A stretch of 9,002 nucleotides of DNA. It comes from JBFXAN01 sp050184225 (lineage in GTDB: Bacteria; Chloroflexota; Dehalococcoidia; CAUJGQ01). This document shows positions 1 to 5,646 of the stretch, piece by piece; the first letter of the stretch is position 1; each line of letters begins with the position of its first letter. Position numbers and translations under genes: made by a program. The stretch is taken from positions 1 to 9,002 of the forward strand of contig JBFXAN010000228.1 in the NCBI GenBank assembly GCA_050184225.1. Direction: 5' to 3'. The notes below the pieces were generated by a model that was given only the letters and a program-made list of their open reading frames with translations, was not told where the DNA came from and searched no databases.

Positions 1-65
1 TAGTTTGCCGTCCTTCTGAGGGTCACACCACGTTATGATACCAGATCTTGATAGGGTTCAGCAAT

Positions 66-234
66 GCAGACCTCTCCCCCGACCCCTCCCCTCGCAGGGG
101 AGGGGAGTCCTGATCGGGGGTGGGGGACAGCGTCACCGATGCGACAGACTGACGGTGGCATGGTCCATGCTGACAATCCCGGTTACGCGAGGCTCCCCTC
201 CCCTGCGAGGGGAGGGGTCGGGGGAGAGGTCTGC
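66..234. repeat. Perfect 42-bp inverted repeat, REP/BIME-like
   Basis: The arms at 66-107 and 193-234 are exact reverse complements over 42 bases and enclose 85 bases. Each arm is also a hairpin on its own: 83-92 pairs with 96-105, and 195-204 pairs with 208-217, each with 10 bp and a 3-base loop. The symmetry ends sharply at both edges, and I see no target-site duplication. The core CCCCCGACCCCTC is shared with the palindrome at 4324-4382. Two opposed copies of a palindromic unit around a short spacer resemble the paired REP units (BIMEs) of other bacteria, but a small non-autonomous element is also possible. The rest of 1-236 shows no gene. The inner spacer holds a small dyad, CATGGTCCATG (159-169). 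Confidence 0.85.
195..217 (-). terminator. Possible terminator hairpin downstream of hppA
   Basis: The right arm of the inverted repeat starts three bases past the hppA stop codon on the minus strand. It folds into a 10-bp GC-rich hairpin (CCCCTCCCCT, loop GCG, AGGGGAGGGG). No U-tract follows, so an intrinsic terminator is not proven. The structure could instead block 3' exonucleases or simply be a repeat tolerated after the gene. Confidence 0.35.
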
Positions 235-236
235 CC

Positions 237-2537
237 CTATGTCGCGATGAACAGCGGCGCGAGCACGAGCGTGATCGTGGCGAGCAGCTTGATCAAGACG
301 TGCAGCGCCGGACCGGCCGTGTCCTTGAACGGGTCGCCAACCGTGTCGCCGACGACGGCGGCAGCGTGCTCGGGGCTGGCCTTCTTCACGACGGTGCCGT
401 CCGGATTCTTCATGTCGCCGGATTCGATGAACTTCTTCGCGTTATCCCAGGCGCCGCCGGAGTTGTTCAGGAAGGTGGCGAGCATGATGCCGCCGATCGT
501 GCCGACGATCAGCAGTCCGGCGACGGCGAGCCAGCCCGCATCCGTGCCGCGTTCGACCAGGCCGGCGGCCGATCCGGCCCCTTCCGGTGAAAGAAACGCG
601 ATCGGCGCCTGCGTGTCGCGGGTGTAACGGAAGATCAGGCCGACGACGATCGGGAAGCCGACAGCCAGAATACCGGGAACGATCATTTCCCGCAGAGCGG
701 CGCGGGCGGTGATGTCCACGGCGCGGGCGTAATCCGGCCGCTCGGTACCGTCCATGATGCCGGGGCTCTCGCGGAACTGGCGGCGCACCTCTTGAATAAT
801 CGCGCCCGCCGCCTTACCGACGGCGCGGATCGCCATCGAGCTGAAGAGGAAGACGAGCATCACACCAAGTAACCCACCGACAAAGACGTCAATGCTGGCG
901 ATGTCGACCGGTAACTCGGCGGTGAGCGGAATCTCCAGCCGCTCCTTCACCTTGTCGAGGTAGGCGGAGAAGAGGAGGAACGCGGCCAGCCCGGCGGAGG
1001 CGACGGCGTAACCCTTGGTCAGCGCCTTTGTCGTGTTGCCAACGGTGTCGAGCTTATCGGTGATCTCCCGTGTGCCCTCCGACGCACCGGAGAACTCGGC
1101 GATACCACCAGCGTTGTCCGTGATCGGGCCGAAGGTGTCCATCGCCAGGATGTACGCGGCCGACATGAGCATGCCCATCGTCGCGACGGCGGTGCCGAAG
1201 ATGCCCTTGGTGAACTCCGGCAACTCCGTGCCGCCGATGCCGACGATGTCGGCGTGCGAGCCGAGCACGAAGGAGACGACCAGCGCCAGACCGATCGAGA
1301 TCGCCGTGGCAGCGGTCGTTTCGAAGCCAACGGCGGTGCCGATGATGATGTTCGTCGCCGGGCCGGTGCGCGAGGCGTCGGCGATCTCCTGCACGGGACG
1401 CCAGGAACCGGCGGTGTAGTACTGCGTGATATAGACGAAGGCGAAGCCGGTGAGAATGCCGACGATACCGCAGGCGAAGTACCAGCCCCACGCATCGTCG
1501 AGCAGGAAGTACGTTGTCAAGAACAGACCGACAACCGAGAGCGCCGAGAGGACATAAAAGCCCATGTTCAGCGGGGTCATCGGGTTCTGGTTCGGGTCAT
1601 CGCTGGCGAACATCGGGGCGACCAGCGTGCCGATCATCGTCGCGAAGACGCCAAAGGCACGAAGGACGAGCGGGAACATGATCCACTCGATCCGGCCGGT
1701 GACGGTGAAGATCGCGACGCCGAGGATCATCGCGCCGATGTTCTCGGCCGACATCGACTCGAAGAGGTCAGCGCCACGGCCGGCGCAGTCGCCGACGTTG
1801 TCACCGACGAGGTCGGCGATCACGCCCGCGTTGCGCGGGTCGTCTTCGGGGATACCGGCCTCGACTTTGCCGACGAGGTCGGCGCCCACGTCCGCCGCCT
1901 TGGTGTAGATACCGCCGCCAAGCTGGGCGAAGAGGGCGACAAAGCTCGCGCCGAAGCCGAAGCCGACGATGAGGAATGGGGTGATCTCCGGCGGATTCCC
2001 CAGCACGCTGCTATAGATGGCGAAGATGCCGGAGACGCCGAGCAGGCTGAGCGCGACGACGAGGAAGCCGGAGACGGCGCCGCCGCGCAACGCCACCGTG
2101 ATCGCATCCTTGAGGCTGCGCTGCGCGGCGGCGGCGGTGCGCAGGTTGGAGCGCACGGAGATGTACATGCCGATGTAGCCGGCCAGCGCCGACGCCGCCG
2201 CACCGACGAGGAAGGCGATCGCGGTAAGCAGGGCTTCTTCACCCCGGCTGACGACCACCTCGCCGTATTCAACCTGACCATCGACCTCGATGATCTCGCG
2301 GACGCCTTCAGAGACGCCGTAGACGACGCCGCCGATCACGACCGAGGCAACCAACGCGATGATCGCGATCGTGCCGTACTGTCGTCTGAGGAACGCCATC
2401 GCGCCCTCGAAGATCAGGCCGGCGACGTCCTGCATCTCTTTCGTGCCGGTGTCGCGCCGGAGCACATCCCAGGCAAGCCAGAGTGCGAAGAGCACCGCGG
2501 CGATGCCCGCGATCGGAACAAGGATCACTAGGCCCAT
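237..2537 (-). CDS. hppA: Membrane-bound proton-translocating pyrophosphatase, K+-independent type
   Basis: This 766-residue integral membrane enzyme hydrolyses pyrophosphate and pumps protons out of the cytoplasm, recovering energy from PPi released in biosynthesis. Family signatures in order are DVGADLVGKVE (216-226), DDPRN (232-236), DNVGD (246-250), DTFGPITDNAGG (467-478), NNSGGAWDNAKK (691-702) and GDTVGDPFKDTAGP (730-743). The Asp-rich loops bind Mg-PPi. Many hydrophobic segments span the whole length, as expected for about 16 helices. In GNTTKALTKGYA (500-511), Lys504 and Thr507 occupy the positions that are Ala and Gly in K+-dependent enzymes, which places this in the K+-independent, H+-pumping subfamily (family knowledge). 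I chose the ATG at 2537 because MGLVILVPIAG is the normal membrane start and a G-rich purine tract (complement of 2541-2551) lies just upstream. The frame stays open to 2663, but that extension is not family-like. Length is normal and no key residue is missing. Confidence 0.97.
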   Translation of the reverse strand: MGLVILVPIAGIAAVLFALWLAWDVLRRDTGTKEMQDVAGLIFEGAMAFLRRQYGTIAIIALVASVVIGGVVYGVSEGVREIIEVDGQVEYGEVVVSRGEEALLTAIAFLVGAAASALAGYIGMYISVRSNLRTAAAAQRSLKDAITVALRGGAVSGFLVVALSLLGVSGIFAIYSSVLGNPPEITPFLIVGFGFGASFVALFAQLGGGIYTKAADVGADLVGKVEAGIPEDDPRNAGVIADLVGDNVGDCAGRGADLFESMSAENIGAMILGVAIFTVTGRIEWIMFPLVLRAFGVFATMIGTLVAPMFASDDPNQNPMTPLNMGFYVLSALSVVGLFLTTYFLLDDAWGWYFACGIVGILTGFAFVYITQYYTAGSWRPVQEIADASRTGPATNIIIGTAVGFETTAATAISIGLALVVSFVLGSHADIVGIGGTELPEFTKGIFGTAVATMGMLMSAAYILAMDTFGPITDNAGGIAEFSGASEGTREITDKLDTVGNTTKALTKGYAVASAGLAAFLLFSAYLDKVKERLEIPLTAELPVDIASIDVFVGGLLGVMLVFLFSSMAIRAVGKAAGAIIQEVRRQFRESPGIMDGTERPDYARAVDITARAALREMIVPGILAVGFPIVVGLIFRYTRDTQAPIAFLSPEGAGSAAGLVERGTDAGWLAVAGLLIVGTIGGIMLATFLNNSGGAWDNAKKFIESGDMKNPDGTVVKKASPEHAAAVVGDTVGDPFKDTAGPALHVLIKLLATITLVLAPLFIAT

Positions 2538-2591
2538 GCTCCCCCCCTTTTGAGGATGACACTCGTCCCATAGAACGTCCCGAACACACGA

Positions 2592-2612
2592 ATAACGGGC
2601 GCCGCCCGTTAT
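2592..2612 (-). other. Perfect stem-loop between the translin-family gene and hppA
   Basis: ATAACGGGC (2592-2600) and GCCCGTTAT (2604-2612) form a perfect 9-bp stem with a 3-base loop, about 55 bases upstream of the hppA start. On the minus strand the following sequence is only mildly T-rich (TTCGTGTGTT). It could be a weak terminator for the upstream operon, a structure in the hppA leader, or a protein-binding dyad. The sequence does not decide between these. The rest of the 2538-2735 gap shows nothing else clear. Confidence 0.45.
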
Positions 2613-2653
2613 CCGGAAGTGGTGTGGCCGAGGGGACGGTAAGCTTCGAGCGG

Positions 2654-2682
2654 AGTCTACCAACCGCCAGAAACGTGAGCAA
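2654..2682 (-). promoter_or_regulatory. hppA: Weak candidate hppA promoter
   Basis: On the minus strand, TTGCTC (2682-2677) and TAGACT (2659-2654) are separated by 17 bases in the 198-bp gap upstream of hppA. Both hexamers are poor matches (3/6 and 4/6). The position is sensible: it would give a leader of about 110 nt that includes the stem-loop at 2592-2612. This is a guess from spacing and location only. Confidence 0.2.
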
Positions 2683-2735
2683 GCGCAGTATCAAGGGGAT
2701 ATGTCACCGAGCGCCGGGCGTTTTGGCGAAGGTTC

Positions 2736-3401
2736 TCACCCTGATCGCTGGTCACCCAGCGACAGCAACGCGGCCTGATACTCAGCCATGCGGCGTTCCA
2801 ACTCGTATTGGCGCGCCGCCACTGTCAGGTCGCCGCGGGTCTTCTCCAAGATGCCGCGCGCCACATCGGTCGTGCGGCGCAGGCCACCGGTGATCGCGTC
2901 GGGATAGTCGATCGTCACCAGTAGGGAATACAACTCGTCCATCACCAGGAGCAGCCGTTCGCAGGCATCGATATCACCCTGCCGGAGGCTGTCGAGCAGG
3001 TAGCGGCGCAACTCGCCGACGGACTCACCCAGACCATTGAGATAGGCGGCATCCTCGACGCCTAAAACCACCGGGTCCGGCAACGCTTCGCCGCCGATCA
3101 GCGCGATCGTGATGCTGGCTTCGGCGAACTCCTTCTGTGCGTCATGGACGAAGCCGGCGTAGAGGATGTCCGGGTGTTCTGATAAGGCGCTACGCGCCGC
3201 CTCAGTCTTTGCCCGCGCGCTGTCAAGCTGTGACCGTGCGGCAGATTCGTCGTGTCGGTGGATCGCTCGAATCGCGTTGGCCGAGTGGCGGATCGCCTCG
3301 CGGGAGAGCGGCAGGGCCGTCTCCCGCGCGCGATGTCGCGCGCCAAATCGTTCGTGGATCTGCTGGGCGATCGGATCAAGCTGCGCGGCAAGGTCGGTCA
3401 T
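2736..3401 (-). CDS. Translin-family (translin/TRAX-like) RNA-binding protein or nuclease
   Basis: This 221-residue, mostly alpha-helical protein resembles the translin/TRAX family, which in eukaryotes forms the C3PO ribonuclease and has archaeal relatives. The recognisable pattern is HDAQKEFAEA (86-95), AAYLNGLGESVGELRRYLLD (118-137) and DYPDAITGGLRRTTDVAR (165-182), followed by EKTRGDL (186-192). Glu91 and Glu94 in EFAEA sit where TRAX carries its catalytic Glu pair, and Asp179 and Glu186 are further conserved acidic positions; this is an alignment by eye. Such proteins are cytoplasmic and bind single-stranded nucleic acid. The ATG overlaps the stop of the preceding zinc-ribbon gene in an ATGA (3398-3401) and no Shine-Dalgarno is visible, so translation is probably coupled. 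Bacterial members have sometimes been labelled 'haloacid dehalogenase', but no HAD motif is present. Family assignment is fairly sure; substrate and role are unknown. Confidence 0.8.
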   Translation of the reverse strand: MTDLAAQLDPIAQQIHERFGARHRARETALPLSREAIRHSANAIRAIHRHDESAARSQLDSARAKTEAARSALSEHPDILYAGFVHDAQKEFAEASITIALIGGEALPDPVVLGVEDAAYLNGLGESVGELRRYLLDSLRQGDIDACERLLLVMDELYSLLVTIDYPDAITGGLRRTTDVARGILEKTRGDLTVAARQYELERRMAEYQAALLSLGDQRSG

Positions 3402-3742
3402 AGGTCTTTGACCGGTTCGGGGAACTCGCCTTCCCGCGCCGCGTCGATCATCTTGCGCGCCTCGGCAGGAAGCTCCATGCCCATATCGTCGAACCGTTTC
3501 TCGACCCAGCGGCCGATCTGGCGCGGGTCACGATAGGCGTCGGCACCCTGCCCCGGCTCCGGCGTACCGTACTGCTCCATGATCTGCTGCTCGGTCCGGG
3601 CGATGCTGACCCGTGACATCGCCCGCTTCACCGCCGTGCTGCCGCAGTGGTCGCAGGTCGCGTTGACCTCGCTGCTGACGCTGCGCACAAAAACACTCGT
3701 CAGCTTCGAGCAATCCTGACAGACGAACTCATAAATCGGCAT
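3398..3742 (-). CDS. FmdB-type zinc-ribbon protein (copy A)
   Basis: This is a 114-residue small cytoplasmic protein. It opens with the FmdB-family signature MPIYEF and a zinc ribbon with Cys8/Cys11 (CQDC) and Cys30/Cys33 (CDHC), followed by CGSTAVKRAMS. The C-terminal part contains DPRQIGRW, then MGMELP and GEFP, a pattern shared with the copy at 3855-4250. FmdB-like proteins are annotated as putative regulators, but their biochemical role is not established. I chose the ATG at 3742, which gives the conserved N-terminus; an in-frame GTG at 3754 would add four residues. No good Shine-Dalgarno is seen. The stop overlaps the ATG of the translin-family gene by four bases, so the two are almost certainly one operon and may act together on nucleic acid (inference). 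Confidence 0.85.
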   Translation of the reverse strand: MPIYEFVCQDCSKLTSVFVRSVSSEVNATCDHCGSTAVKRAMSRVSIARTEQQIMEQYGTPEPGQGADAYRDPRQIGRWVEKRFDDMGMELPAEARKMIDAAREGEFPEPVKDL

Positions 3743-3761
3743 TGCTGGCACCACCGCCCAA

Positions 3762-3840
3762 CCCTGTCATCCTGAGCGGAGCGAAAGATCCCACGGCCAA
3801 GCTGCGTCCGAGATCCTTCGCTCCGCTTAGGATGACAGGG
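3762..3840. repeat. Imperfect 29-bp inverted repeat between the two zinc-ribbon genes
   Basis: The arms 3762-3790 and 3812-3840 are reverse complements with two mismatches, both of which become G.U pairs in RNA on one strand. The loop is 21 bases. The unit GTCATCCTGAGCGGAGCGAA resembles a short repeat I recall from intergenic regions of several phyla (Chloroflexi, Acidobacteria and others); that recollection is not verified here. It fills most of the 112-bp gap between the paralogous genes and could act as a terminator, an RNA-stability element or a mobile palindrome. No U-tract follows on either side. Confidence 0.8.
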
Positions 3841-3854
3841 ATCTACCTTGTTGC

Positions 3855-4250
3855 TCAATCCTCGTCGTCGAAGCCACTGAAGCTATCGTCCCCGAATCCA
3901 CCGTCCCCGAACTCATCATCGTCCGGCATCTCGCCGGCTTCCATCCGTGCAATCTGCTCCTCGAAGCCAGGCGGGAGATCCTCGCCCATCTGCTCGCCCA
4001 TCCGCCGTGCCCAACGCGCGACGCTGCGCGGGTCATTCTCGTCGACATCACCGAACATCGCCGCATCATCGAAGTCGGGGCCATCATCGAAGTCGGGCAT
4101 CGATCGATGAAACGCGAACTTGGAGATCAAACGGTCAAGTTGCGCGCTGCCGCATTCAGGGCAGCGCGCGGCGGTCACGGTCGAGACGCTTCGCTGGAAA
4201 ACGCTGACCTTCTTCCGGCATCCGTGACAGGCATACTCATAAATCGGCAT
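3855..4250 (-). CDS. FmdB-type zinc-ribbon protein with acidic tail (copy B)
   Basis: This 131-residue protein begins MPIYEYACHGC and carries a zinc ribbon formed by Cys8/Cys11 and Cys30/Cys33 (CPEC), then CGSAQLDRLISKF. A central stretch rich in Asp (MPDFDDGPDFDD) precedes DPRSVARW, MGEDLP and GEMP, which line up with the same elements in copy A. The end is strongly acidic and Gly/Phe-rich (DDDEFGDGGFGDD and onward), suggesting a disordered tail that could contact a basic partner. The ATG at 4250 has a good Shine-Dalgarno, AAGGTG (complement of 4253-4258). The frame stays open to 4295 but the extension lacks the family start. It is probably a tandem paralogue of the gene at 3398-3742. Function is unknown; regulation or nucleic-acid binding is only suggested by the family. 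Confidence 0.85.
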   Translation of the reverse strand: MPIYEYACHGCRKKVSVFQRSVSTVTAARCPECGSAQLDRLISKFAFHRSMPDFDDGPDFDDAAMFGDVDENDPRSVARWARRMGEQMGEDLPPGFEEQIARMEAGEMPDDDEFGDGGFGDDSFSGFDDED

Positions 4251-4323
4251 GGCACCTTCAGCGTTCCGTGTTCTTCGTCTCAGGTCAAGATCCACGCGTC
4301 GCGATCACCCCTCCCCCGGCCAG

Positions 4324-4382
4324 CGGCCCTCACCCCCGACCCCTCTCCCGCCGCGCGGGAGAGGGGTCGGGGGTGAGGGCCG
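4324..4382. repeat. 59-bp near-perfect palindrome, REP-like
   Basis: Positions 4324-4351 pair with 4355-4382 without mismatch (28 bp) around a 3-base loop. The core CCCCCGACCCCTC is shared with the inverted repeat at 66-234, and a looser relative lies near 8915. It starts five bases past the yraN stop on the minus strand, so it may end that transcript or stabilise its 3' end. No U-tract follows. A C-rich half-copy (4307-4320) lies beside it. The remaining gap up to the zinc-ribbon gene shows a lone TTGACC (complement of 4283-4288) without a convincing -10. Confidence 0.9.
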
Positions 4383-4386
4383 TTCC

Positions 4387-4758
4387 CTATTCTTCCACCG
4401 CGTTCTCGATGTGCTCGATCCCAATTAACCGCCCCCGCGCATCGAGATGAACCAGCACCACATCGATCCGTGCCGCCGGCGTCTCGTCTATGCGCGCGCC
4501 AAGATAAACCGTCGCCGCGCGCAGCATCCGGCGCTGCTTTGCCGGCGTGATTGACCAGGCCGCTCCCCCGAACCGATCGCCACGGCGGGTACGAACCTCG
4601 ACCAAGACCAGCACACCATCCCGCCGCGCGACGATATCGATCTCTCCCCATGGCCGCACCTGGACGTTGGTGGCGACGATCTCATACCCGGCTCGCCGCA
4701 GGTGACCGGCGGCCAACCGCTCGCCGAACGCGCCGAGGGCGGCCCGCTCTCCACTCAC
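4387..4758 (-). CDS. yraN: YraN/UPF0102 family endonuclease-like protein
   Basis: This 123-residue protein belongs to the YraN (UPF0102) family, which has a restriction-endonuclease-like fold. The visible signature is GERLAAGHLRRAGYEIVATN near residues 12-31, then WGEIDIVARRDGVLVLVEVR (about 37-56), where the acidic residues of GEID and VEVR form the nuclease-type core, followed by a conserved Lys after ITPAK (about 73). The biological substrate is not firmly known; a role in DNA repair or recombination is usually assumed. The start is GTG at 4758, overlapping the rnhB stop codon by four bases (GTGA), so the two are translationally coupled. The rnhB-yraN pair is a common bacterial neighbourhood, which supports both calls. 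Length is typical. No other good start is seen. Confidence 0.93.
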   Translation of the reverse strand: MSGERAALGAFGERLAAGHLRRAGYEIVATNVQVRPWGEIDIVARRDGVLVLVEVRTRRGDRFGGAAWSITPAKQRRMLRAATVYLGARIDETPAARIDVVLVHLDARGRLIGIEHIENAVEE

Positions 4759-5411
4759 GAGCAGATATTGCGGACCGGCGCGAAACTGCGCCGGTGGATC
4801 GGGCTGGGACCGAGCGCGGCTAGTGCCGCCAGGTGCGCGGGGGTGCCGTATCCCTTGTGGACGGCGAATCCATAGCCGGGATAGGACTGATCGAGGCCAC
4901 AGAGAATCTCATCCCGCGCGACCTTGGCGATGATCGACGCGCAGGCGATCGAGGCGCAGGAGACATCGCCCTTGATCAGCGCGATCTGGTCCAACTCTGC
5001 CGGACGGTGAATGAATGCATCGAGGAGAAGAAAGTCCGGGTGGATCGCGAGCCGATCGAGCGCATCGGAGACGGCGAGCCTCGTGGCACATGCCAGTCCG
5101 GCACGGTCGATGCAGTCTGCCGGCTGGATACCCACACCATACGCGAGGGCATCGCGATGGATGAAGCGGGCGAGCCGCTCGCGTTGCCGCGCCGTCAGCG
5201 CCTTGCTGTCGCGTACGAACGGCAGCCATTCCCCATCGAAGAACGGCGGCAACACGACGGCAGCGGCCACCACCGGCCCGGCCAGCGGACCACGTCCCAC
5301 CTCATCCACACCCGCGATCCGTGAGTAGCCGGCCCGCCACAGCGCCCGCTCAGTATCGCAGCCTGCCGCGGTCGTTCGTCGCGGCCGATCATTGCCCTTG
5401 GGTGCAAACAT
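4755..5411 (-). CDS. rnhB: Ribonuclease HII
   Basis: This 218-residue cytoplasmic enzyme cuts the RNA strand of RNA/DNA hybrids and removes single ribonucleotides misincorporated in DNA. The N-terminal motif GVDEVGRGPLAGPV supplies Asp36 and Glu37. LLLDAF supplies Asp131 and IKGD supplies Asp149; the 18-residue spacing of the last pair matches E. coli RNase HII, completing the four-carboxylate site. DSKALT (68-73), ASIIAKVARD (158-167), GFAVHKGYGT (181-190) and the ending HRRSFAPVR are also typical. Start is the ATG at 5411; no clear Shine-Dalgarno precedes it, and no other Met occurs before the catalytic motif. The first 20 or so residues are variable. It is followed directly by yraN with a 4-base overlap. 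It is divergent from ftsH across a 235-bp region in which I could not fix a minus-strand promoter. Confidence 0.96.
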   Translation of the reverse strand: MFAPKGNDRPRRTTAAGCDTERALWRAGYSRIAGVDEVGRGPLAGPVVAAAVVLPPFFDGEWLPFVRDSKALTARQRERLARFIHRDALAYGVGIQPADCIDRAGLACATRLAVSDALDRLAIHPDFLLLDAFIHRPAELDQIALIKGDVSCASIACASIIAKVARDEILCGLDQSYPGYGFAVHKGYGTPAHLAALAALGPSPIHRRSFAPVRNICS

Positions 5412-5468
5412 TACAAAACCGCTAGAAAACTCACTGCCGGACCTATCATCGATTGGGGTCTCTCAGCC

Positions 5469-5481
5469 GTATAGTCTATAC
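5469..5481. promoter_or_regulatory. Short perfect dyad in the rnhB-ftsH divergent region
   Basis: GTATAG, one central T, then CTATAC form a perfect 6+6 dyad at the AT-richest point of the region between the divergent genes rnhB and ftsH. TATAGT (5470-5475) would be a 5/6 match to a -10 on the plus strand but has no -35. The dyad could be an operator for one or both genes or mere chance. An AGGAGGG tract follows at 5482-5488. Confidence 0.3.
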
Positions 5482-5558
5482 AGGAGGGTGCGACACACCG
5501 ATGCATCGACAGGCATTGGCCGGTGTCACCTACCTGTCTATCCGGTGTTGTTCGCCGG

Positions 5559-5567
5559 TGCTATAAT
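5559..5567 (+). promoter_or_regulatory. ftsH: ftsH promoter, extended -10 (TGCTATAAT)
   Basis: TGCTATAAT is a perfect TATAAT (5562-5567) with the TGN extension that can replace a -35. No good -35 hexamer lies 16-18 bases upstream. It would start transcription near 5574 and give a leader of about 73 nt before ftsH. The panB promoter in this window has the same extended -10 form. Confidence 0.6.
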
Positions 5568-5581
5568 CGGTGCAGTTACCC

Positions 5582-5638
5582 TCGATGGAACACAGTGCGA
5601 CGGTCGCGCGGGATGCTCCATCGACGGCGCCCCTGCCG
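5582..5638 (+). other. Possible stem-loops in the ftsH leader next to the ribosome binding site
   Basis: TCGATGGA (5582-5589) pairs perfectly with TCCATCGA (5617-5624), and a small GCGA/TCGC stem lies inside. Directly after it, CGGC (5625-5628) can pair with GCCG (5635-5638), touching the first base of the GGAG Shine-Dalgarno (5638-5641). The structure might affect ftsH translation, but the stems are short and this may be chance in GC-rich sequence. Confidence 0.3.
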
Positions 5639-5646
5639 GAGCTTCC

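Noticed and set aside
1254..2531. Long plus-strand open frame of 425 codons opposite hppA
   Set aside because: It is antisense to a clear hppA, is dominated by Arg, Asp, Glu and Gly as expected for a shadow of GC-rich coding sequence, and shows no recognisable domain.
2538..2663. Upstream extension of hppA by 42 codons
   Set aside because: The added residues are charged and unlike the family N-terminus, and the frame crosses the stem-loop at 2592-2612; the ATG at 2537 opens directly on the first membrane helix.
5392..5646. Upstream extension of ftsH by 85 codons
   Set aside because: The extension overlaps the rnhB start, includes the ftsH promoter, has no ribosome binding site at a usable start, and FtsH normally begins just before the first membrane helix as it does from 5647.
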